DNA from: Actinomycetales bacterium
Lineage (GTDB): Bacteria > Actinomycetota > Actinomycetes > Actinomycetales > Beutenbergiaceae
Assembly (NCBI GenBank): GCA_016649925.1
Contig: JAENWO010000218.1
Span: 1-5,072 of the forward strand
Length of the DNA: 5,072 nucleotides
Reading direction: 5' to 3'
Shown: positions 1-5,072 of the stretch, piece by piece
Numbering within the stretch: position 1 is the first letter of the stretch
Layout: every line of letters begins with the position of its first letter
Notes under the pieces: model-generated
What the model saw: the letters and a program-made list of their open reading frames with translations, nothing else
Databases searched by the model: none
Told to the model about the DNA's origin: nothing
Made by a program: the position numbers and the translations under genes

Positions 1-648
1 CCCACGGCACTTGTCCTGGTCGACCAGGACGATGCCGTCCTCCGCGCGCTTGTAGATCGCGCCGGACGGGCACGATGCGGCGCACGACGGGTTGAGGCAG
101 TGCTCGCAGATGCGCGGCAGGTAGAACATGAACGTCTGCTCGTAGGCGAGCTTGACCTTGTCCGAGACCTTGGCGAGGACCGGGTCGGCGGCGAGGAGCG
201 CCGAGCCTCCGAGGTCGTCGTCCCAGTTCGCGCTCCAGGTGATGTTCATGTCCTTGCCGGTGATCAACGACTTCGGACGGGCAACGGGGCTGTGCTCCTG
301 CAGCGGCGCGTTCGTCAGGGTCTCGTAGTCGTACGTCCACGGCTCGTAGTAGTCCTGGATCGAGGGCATCTTGGGGCTGGAGAAGATGGTCGCGAGGTTC
401 TTCAGCCGCCCGCCGGCCTTGAGCTGGAGCCGCCCGCGCTTGGTCAGCGTCCAGCCGCCCTCCCACTTCTCCTGGTCCTCGTACGTGCGCGGGTATCCCT
501 GCCCGGGGCGGGTCTCGACGTTGTTGAACCACACGTACTCGGTGCCGGTCCGGTTGGTCCACGCCTGCTTGCAGGTCACCGAGCAGGTGTGGCACCCGAT
601 GCACTTGTCGAGGTTCATCACCATGGACATCTGAGCCATGACACGCAT
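1..648 (-). CDS. narH: Respiratory nitrate reductase beta subunit NarH (N-terminal part, cut by window edge)
   Basis: NarH is the iron-sulfur subunit of membrane-bound nitrate reductase. It carries electrons from the haem subunit NarI to the molybdenum subunit NarG on the cytoplasmic face of the membrane. The window holds 216 codons; the E. coli protein has about 512 residues, so more than half is missing. The first cluster motif is complete (Cys16, Cys19, Cys22, Cys26, in CIGCHTCSVTC). The second is also present (Cys181, Cys184, Cys189, Cys193, in CEHCLNPSC followed by AASCP). Cys214 begins the third motif, whose typical tryptophan would be the first residue past the edge. The stretches WFNNVET, YYEP and DLGG match E. 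coli NarH as I remember it. The ATG at 648 is chosen because a strong Shine-Dalgarno precedes it and because it puts the first cysteine at residue 16, as in E. coli. In-frame Met4, 7, 9 and 11 are less likely starts. It overlaps the narG stop by one base. No signal peptide is seen, as expected. Confidence 0.97.
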   Translation of the reverse strand, partial: MRVMAQMSMVMNLDKCIGCHTCSVTCKQAWTNRTGTEYVWFNNVETRPGQGYPRTYEDQEKWEGGWTLTKRGRLQLKAGGRLKNLATIFSSPKMPSIQDYYEPWTYDYETLTNAPLQEHSPVARPKSLITGKDMNITWSANWDDDLGGSALLAADPVLAKVSDKVKLAYEQTFMFYLPRICEHCLNPSCAASCPSGAIYKRAEDGIVLVDQDKCRG

Positions 649-3600
649 CAGTACTGCACCTCCTGGGAACGACGGCGGATGAGCGTGATCTCGTCCCGCT
701 GGTTGCCGGTGGGACCGATGTAGTTGAACGCGTAGGTGAGCTGGGCGTACCCGCCCACCAGGTGCGTCGGCTTCATCATGATCCGGGTCAACGAGTTGTG
801 GATGCCGCCCCGCTTGCCGGACTTCTCCGACAGCGGGACGTCGATCAGACGGTCCTGGGCGTGGTGCATGTACACCGTCCCCTCCGGCATGCGGTGGGAG
901 ACGATCGCCCGCGCCACCACCACGCCGTTGCGGTTGACGGCCTCGATCCACTCGTTGTCCTTGACGCCGATCTTGACGGCGTCACGGTCGCTCATCCAGA
1001 TCGTCGGGCCACCCCGGGACAGGCTGAGCATGAGCAGGTTGTCCTGGTACTCGGAGTGGATCGACCACTTGCTGTGCGGGGTCAGGTAGCGCACCGCGAT
1101 CGACACCCCCGCGTCCCCCGCACCCACGGCCGGCTCCCCGTACAGCATCGCCATGTTCAGCGGTGGTCGGTAGACGGGCATGTTCTCCCCGAGCTCGCTC
1201 ATCCAGTCGTGGTCGAGGAAGAAGTGCTGCCGGCCGGACAGCGTGTGCCACGGCTTGAGGCGTTCCACGTTGATCGTGAACGGGGAGTAGCGGCGTCCGC
1301 CGCTCTCCGAGCCGGACCACTCCGGTGAGGTGATCACGGTCACGGGCGCCGCCTGCGTGTCGGCGAACGTGACCTGCTTGCCCAGGTGCTCCTCCGCCAG
1401 GTCGGCCAGCTTCGTCCCGGTGCGCTTCTCGAGGGTCCTGAAGCCCTGCGTCGCGAGATGGCCGTTCGTGGTCCCGGACAGCGCCAGGATCATCTCGCAC
1501 GCGTGCAGGTCGGTGGTCAGCTGGGGCCGGCCGTCCGCGATGCCGCCGTTGATCTCCCCGTTCTTGTGCCGCAGGTAGCTCACCTGCTCCTTGAGCTCGT
1601 ACGTGACGCCCTTCGTGGTAGCGCCCAGGGTGTCCATCAGCGGGCCGAGGGAGCGCATCTTCTCCGCGACCGCGCCGTAGTCCCGTTCGACGACCACGAG
1701 CTTGGGCATCGTCTTGCCGGGAATCGGCTCGCACTCCCCGAACTTCCAGTCCTTGACGATGCCCGACGGCGTCGCCATCGCATCGGGGGTGTCGTGCGTG
1801 AGGGGGACGGCGACCAGGTCCTTGCGGACCCCGAGGTGGTCCTTCGCCTGCCGGGAGAACTCCACGGCGATCGTCTGGAACGTGTCGAAGTCGGTGCGCG
1901 TCTGCCACGGTGGCGCGATCGCCGGGTTGAAGGAGTTCACGAACGGGTGCATGTCCGTGGTGGACAGGTCGTACTTCTCGTACCAGGTGGCGGCCGGGAG
2001 CACGACGTCGGAGAAGATCGTCGTGCTCGTCATCCGGAAGTCCATCGTGAACAGCATGTCGAGCTTGCCGTGCGGCGCCTCCTCCCGCCAGAGGACGTCC
2101 CGCGGGCGCGACTCGGGAGGGGCCTCGGTGGCGTTGAGGGAGTCGGAGGTGCCGAGCAGGTGGCGCAGGAAGTACTCGTTGCCCTTGGCCGAGCTGCCGA
2201 GCAGGTTGGAGCGCCAGATGCCGAGCACCCGGGGGAAGTTCTCCGGCGCGTCCGGGTCCTCGGCGGCGAACTTCAGGGCCCCGGACTTCAGCTGGGCCGG
2301 GACGTACTCCCCGACGCTGAGGCCCGCGGCCTCGGCGTCGTCGGCGACCTGGAGGGAGCTGCGGTCGAACGTCGGGTAGGACGGTGACCAGCCCAGGCGT
2401 GCGGACTGGGCGAGCACGTCCGCCGTCGTCATCCCGGCGAAGCGGCCACCGGGACGCCCGCTGAGGGTGTCGGCCCCGAACGCGTCGTAACGGAACTGGT
2501 CGGTGTGCAGGAACCAGTACGCCGTCTGGATCATGTGCCGCGGCGGTCGCGACCAGTCCAGGGCGTTCGCGTACTGGGTGAAGCCGGTGAGCGGCCGAAC
2601 CTTCTCCTGGCCCACGTAGTGCGCCCAGCCACCACCGTTGACGCCCTGGCAGCCGGTGACCGTGGTGAGCGTGAGGAACGCCCGGTAGATGGTGTCGGAG
2701 TGGAACCAGTGGTTCGTGCCGGCGCCCATGATGATCATCGAGCGGCCCTTGGACTCCTCTGCGTTGGCCGCGAACTCCCGCCCGATCCGCTCCGCCTTGT
2801 GGGCGGGGACGCCGGTGATCGTCTCCTGCCAGGCCGGCGTGCAGGGCTGGCTGGCGTCGTCGTACCCGGTGGGCCACCGACCGGGCAGGCCGGGGCGGCC
2901 CACGCCGTACTGGGCGAGCAGCAGGTCGAACACGGTGGTGACGAGGTGCCCGGCCACGCGGCGCGCGGGCACGCCGCGCTGCAGGGGGGCCGCCGCGCCG
3001 TCGGGCGTGTCGAAGCGGGTGAGGGCGACGAGGACGTTCTCCTCCGCGGACTCGAGGAGGCTGAGCTCGGGCACGACGTCGCCCAGGTCGAGGTTCCACT
3101 TTCCCTCGCCCGCGTCGCCGTAGCGGAAGCCGAGGGATCCGTTCGGTACCACCGGTTCGCCGGTAGCCGAGTCGACCAGGACCGTCTTGAACTCGTCGTT
3201 CTCGCCGCGGCCGGGTGTCTCGGGCGGGAGGTCCGCGGCAGTGAGGAACTTCCCGGGGACGTAGCCGTCGCCGTCGGGCTCGAGGCGGATGAGGAAGGGG
3301 AGGTCCGTGTACGAGCGCACGTAGTCGGAGAAGTACGGCGTCTGGCGGTCGACGAAGAACTCCTTGAGCACCACGTGCCCCATCGCCATCGCGAGGGCGC
3401 CGTCGGTGCCCGGGACGGGCGCGAGCCACTCGTCGGCGAACTTCACGTTGTCGGCGTAGTCCGGGGAGACGGCGATGACCTTCTGGCCCCGGTAGCGCGC
3501 CTCGACCATCCAGTGCGCGTCCGGCGTGCGCGTGACGGGCACGTTGGAGCCCCACATGATGAGGTAGCCGGCGTCCCACCAGTCCCCGGACTCCGGGACG

Positions 3601-4370
3601 TCGGTCTGGTCGCCGAACACCTGCGGGGACGCGACCGGCAGGTCCGCGTACCAGTCGTAGAAGGAGAGCATCGCGCCGCCGATGAGGGAGTAGAAGCGCG
3701 AGCCGACACCGTGGGAGACCATCGACATGGCCGGGATCGGGGAGAAGCCGGCGATGCGGTCCGGTCCGTGGTCCTTGATGGTGCTCACGTGCGCGGCGGC
3801 GACCATCTCGACCGCCTCTTCCCAGCTGGCGCGGACCAGACCACCCTTGCCGCGCGCGGCCTTGTACTGCTTCGAGCGTTCCGGGTCGTTCGTGATGTCG
3901 GCCCACGCCAGCACCGGGTCGCCCAGACGTGCCTTCGCCTCGCGGTACATCTGAAGCAGGACGCCCCGCACGTACGGGTACCGGATGCGGGTGGGGGAGT
4001 AGGTGTACCAGGAGAACGCCGCGCCGCGGGGGCAGCCACGTGGCTCGTAGTCGGGGCGGTCCGGGCCCGCGGAGGGGTAGTCCGTCTGCTGCGCCTCCCA
4101 CGTGATGATGCCGTCCTTGACGTACACCTTCCACGAGCACGAGCCGGTGCAGTTCACCCCGTGCGTGGAGCGCACCACCTTGTCGTGGGACCACCGGTCC
4201 CGGTAGAACGTGTCGGCGTCGCGGCCGCCGCTCTGGTGCAGCGTGCGCAGGTCGGGCGAAACCTCCTTGGCCTGCAGGAAGCGCCGGGTGCGCAGGAGAA
4301 GCTCGGTGATCCCCCCGTCCATACCGGGACTGTGCGGGGTGGTGCCGGCCGGTGTCTGCTGGGTGGTCAC
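648..4370 (-). CDS. narG: Respiratory nitrate reductase alpha subunit NarG, complete
   Basis: NarG is the catalytic subunit that reduces nitrate to nitrite with electrons from NarH. It carries the bis-molybdopterin guanine dinucleotide cofactor and the FS0 [4Fe-4S] cluster. At 1240 residues it is close to the E. coli length (about 1247). The FS0 ligands are present: His70, Cys74 and Cys78 in HGVNCTGSC, and Cys113 in EPRGCPRG. Asp243 in WYADLP matches the Asp that binds molybdenum in E. coli. Likely cofactor-contact stretches include GAGTNHWFHS (549-558), IWRSNLLGSSAKG (718-730) and, in the C-terminal dinucleotide-binding domain (about 1035-1215), HSKWSIHS (1099-1106). The GTG at 4370 is chosen because GGAGGGA precedes it and it overlaps the narK stop. 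The in-frame ATG at 4322 has no visible ribosome site. Relative to E. coli the N-terminus is about 20 residues longer. No frameshift or lost ligand is seen. NarG resembles some nitrite oxidoreductase alpha subunits (NxrA), but adjacent narK and close likeness to E. coli NarG favour nitrate reduction. Confidence 0.98.
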   Translation of the reverse strand: MTTQQTPAGTTPHSPGMDGGITELLLRTRRFLQAKEVSPDLRTLHQSGGRDADTFYRDRWSHDKVVRSTHGVNCTGSCSWKVYVKDGIITWEAQQTDYPSAGPDRPDYEPRGCPRGAAFSWYTYSPTRIRYPYVRGVLLQMYREAKARLGDPVLAWADITNDPERSKQYKAARGKGGLVRASWEEAVEMVAAAHVSTIKDHGPDRIAGFSPIPAMSMVSHGVGSRFYSLIGGAMLSFYDWYADLPVASPQVFGDQTDVPESGDWWDAGYLIMWGSNVPVTRTPDAHWMVEARYRGQKVIAVSPDYADNVKFADEWLAPVPGTDGALAMAMGHVVLKEFFVDRQTPYFSDYVRSYTDLPFLIRLEPDGDGYVPGKFLTAADLPPETPGRGENDEFKTVLVDSATGEPVVPNGSLGFRYGDAGEGKWNLDLGDVVPELSLLESAEENVLVALTRFDTPDGAAAPLQRGVPARRVAGHLVTTVFDLLLAQYGVGRPGLPGRWPTGYDDASQPCTPAWQETITGVPAHKAERIGREFAANAEESKGRSMIIMGAGTNHWFHSDTIYRAFLTLTTVTGCQGVNGGGWAHYVGQEKVRPLTGFTQYANALDWSRPPRHMIQTAYWFLHTDQFRYDAFGADTLSGRPGGRFAGMTTADVLAQSARLGWSPSYPTFDRSSLQVADDAEAAGLSVGEYVPAQLKSGALKFAAEDPDAPENFPRVLGIWRSNLLGSSAKGNEYFLRHLLGTSDSLNATEAPPESRPRDVLWREEAPHGKLDMLFTMDFRMTSTTIFSDVVLPAATWYEKYDLSTTDMHPFVNSFNPAIAPPWQTRTDFDTFQTIAVEFSRQAKDHLGVRKDLVAVPLTHDTPDAMATPSGIVKDWKFGECEPIPGKTMPKLVVVERDYGAVAEKMRSLGPLMDTLGATTKGVTYELKEQVSYLRHKNGEINGGIADGRPQLTTDLHACEMILALSGTTNGHLATQGFRTLEKRTGTKLADLAEEHLGKQVTFADTQAAPVTVITSPEWSGSESGGRRYSPFTINVERLKPWHTLSGRQHFFLDHDWMSELGENMPVYRPPLNMAMLYGEPAVGAGDAGVSIAVRYLTPHSKWSIHSEYQDNLLMLSLSRGGPTIWMSDRDAVKIGVKDNEWIEAVNRNGVVVARAIVSHRMPEGTVYMHHAQDRLIDVPLSEKSGKRGGIHNSLTRIMMKPTHLVGGYAQLTYAFNYIGPTGNQRDEITLIRRRSQEVQY
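658..664 (-). promoter_or_regulatory. Shine-Dalgarno sequence of narH
   Basis: On the minus strand this reads AGGAGGT, a near-perfect match to the 16S rRNA 3' end, with nine bases between it and the ATG at 648. It lies wholly inside the last codons of narG. It settles which of the several clustered methionines is the narH start. A ribosome finishing narG would stop directly at this site, which suggests coupled translation. Confidence 0.88.
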
Positions 4371-5072
4371 GGGTGGGTCCCTCCGGTGGTGGGTGCGTGG
4401 GCGGCCGCCTCGGCGCGCGGGACGGCGGCCTTGCGGACGGGCCCCCAGGTGTAGAGCGCGACGCCGAACGCCACGATCGCGAGCAGCAGGTAACCCAGGG
4501 TGTAGCTGCTCAGGGCGTCATAGCTGGCGCCCATGATCAGGGGTGGGATGAACCCACCCAGGCCGCCGGCCGCTCCGACGATCCCGGTGACCGAGCCGAC
4601 CTTCTCCCGTGGTGCGACCTGGCCGACGAGCGCGAACGTCGCACCCGCGGCCGCCCCGAGGCAGCCCGCCATCGCCAGGAATGCGATCGTCGGGATCGGG
4701 ACGAGGGGCAGCTGCAGGGAGGTGATCACGGCGAAGACGCCGGTCAGCGCGAACACGACGGTGAGGACGCGGATCGGCCCGACCCGGTCCGATAGCCAGC
4801 CACCGAACGGGCGGGCGGCGACGGCGAGCACGATGAAGCCGGCAGTCCGCGTCGCCGCGTCGGTGCGGGTCAGGTCGTATGCCGTGTTCAGGTAGGTGGG
4901 GAGGTACACGCTGAACGCGACGAAACCTCCGAAGCCGAGGGCGTACAGGGTTGACAGCTGCCACGTGACGCCCAGCTGCATGGTCGCCTTGGTGCGGTCG
5001 AGGAACGAGCCGGTGGGGATGGACCGCCCCGGAGCCTCACGCAGCAGGCGGGAGGAGACGACGGCGTAGATC
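4367..5072 (-). CDS. narK: NarK-family nitrate/nitrite transporter (C-terminal half, start outside window)
   Basis: This is a major facilitator superfamily transporter of the nitrate/nitrite porter family, acting in the cytoplasmic membrane to import nitrate and/or export nitrite. The frame is open from the right edge (first full codon at 5071-5069) and gives 234 residues, about half a typical NarK. Numbering from that codon, a polar loop (about 10-35) is followed by six hydrophobic segments near 37-57, 77-95, 101-118, 127-150, 160-181 and 190-210, read as helices 7 to 12. The loop after the second segment's start holds RPFGGWLSDRVG (88-99), the second-half copy of the MFS GxxxDRxG motif. GIVGAAGGLGGFIPP (163-177) is glycine-rich and fits the second nitrate signature in helix 11. 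The tail (211-234) is short, polar and Ala/Thr-rich. The methionine at 4981 lies in the loop between the protein halves and is not the true start. Proton symport versus nitrate/nitrite exchange cannot be decided from this half. The stop overlaps the narG start. Confidence 0.93.
   Translation of the reverse strand, partial: IYAVVSSRLLREAPGRSIPTGSFLDRTKATMQLGVTWQLSTLYALGFGGFVAFSVYLPTYLNTAYDLTRTDAATRTAGFIVLAVAARPFGGWLSDRVGPIRVLTVVFALTGVFAVITSLQLPLVPIPTIAFLAMAGCLGAAAGATFALVGQVAPREKVGSVTGIVGAAGGLGGFIPPLIMGASYDALSSYTLGYLLLAIVAFGVALYTWGPVRKAAVPRAEAAAHAPTTGGTHP
4378..4384 (-). promoter_or_regulatory. Shine-Dalgarno sequence of narG
   Basis: On the minus strand this reads GGAGGGA, with seven bases between it and the GTG at 4370. 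It sits within the final codons of narK. It supports the GTG as the narG start over the later in-frame ATG at 4322, whose upstream bases show no purine-rich site. Confidence 0.82.

Noticed and set aside
100..723. A 207-codon plus-strand open frame antisense to narH and the end of narG
   Set aside because: The minus-strand frame encodes clear NarH cluster motifs here. The plus-strand product is a biased Val, Leu, Arg and Gly-rich sequence without a family match that I can recognise.
1386..2387. A 333-codon plus-strand open frame antisense to narG
   Set aside because: It has the same biased shadow composition, no recognisable domain, and full overlap with conserved narG codons.
982..4194. A 1070-codon open frame on the minus strand in another frame from narG
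   Set aside because: Its translation is dominated by Arg, Gly, Pro and Ala with no recognisable domain, and it lies wholly inside the conserved narG. Long stop-free shadow frames are expected where G and C fill the third codon positions.
648..4370. Reading the large subunit as nitrite oxidoreductase NxrA or periplasmic NapA
   Set aside because: NapA is shorter, has a Tat leader and uses a cysteine ligand to molybdenum, whereas this protein has the NarG-type Asp243 and a His-Cys3 FS0 site. The narK-narG-narH order favours nitrate reductase over nitrite oxidation.
2505..4454. A 649-codon plus-strand open frame antisense to narG and the end of narK
   Set aside because: The protein is rich in Val, Arg, Gly and His with low-complexity character. 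It spans a gene junction on the other strand and shows no family motif. It is best explained as an antisense shadow of high-GC coding sequence.
4352..4795. Plus-strand open frames antisense to narK
   Set aside because: They are low-complexity Arg, Asp and Gly-rich translations opposite clear transmembrane helices of NarK.
4979..4981. ATG as the start of narK
   Set aside because: The same frame stays open to the right edge and encodes typical NarK loop sequence upstream. Starting here would leave only the last six helices.

Overview
The window is a fully coding, minus-strand stretch of a respiratory nitrate reductase operon, read from right to left as narK, narG, narH. It is very GC-rich by eye (roughly two thirds G+C, with G or C in most third codon positions). 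The gene order, the protein sequences and the GTG start fit a high-GC Gram-positive bacterium (Actinomycetota). I cannot name the genus from the sequence alone.

Layout: positions 5072-4367 hold the C-terminal half (234 residues, six predicted membrane helices) of a NarK-type nitrate/nitrite transporter whose start lies beyond the right edge. Positions 4370-648 hold a complete narG, the 1240-residue catalytic subunit with its molybdenum and FS0 iron-sulfur ligands intact. Positions 648-1 hold the first 216 codons of narH, the iron-sulfur electron-transfer subunit, cut by the left edge. There is no intergenic space: narK and narG overlap in GTGA, and narG and narH overlap in TGATG. Each downstream start has a strong Shine-Dalgarno sequence inside the end of the gene before it.

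Together the genes form a nitrate respiration module. NarK brings nitrate in and/or exports nitrite. NarG reduces nitrate to nitrite on the cytoplasmic side of the membrane. NarH passes it electrons that come from quinol through the membrane subunit NarI. narJ (assembly chaperone) and narI are expected to the left of position 1 but are not seen. The operon promoter and any oxygen- or nitrate-responsive sites would lie to the right of the window.

I found no RNA genes, mobile elements, CRISPR arrays, terminators or notable repeats, and no sign of a new biological system. The region looks like an ordinary, intact nar operon. The few points worth a second look are the translational coupling and the N-terminal extension of NarG.
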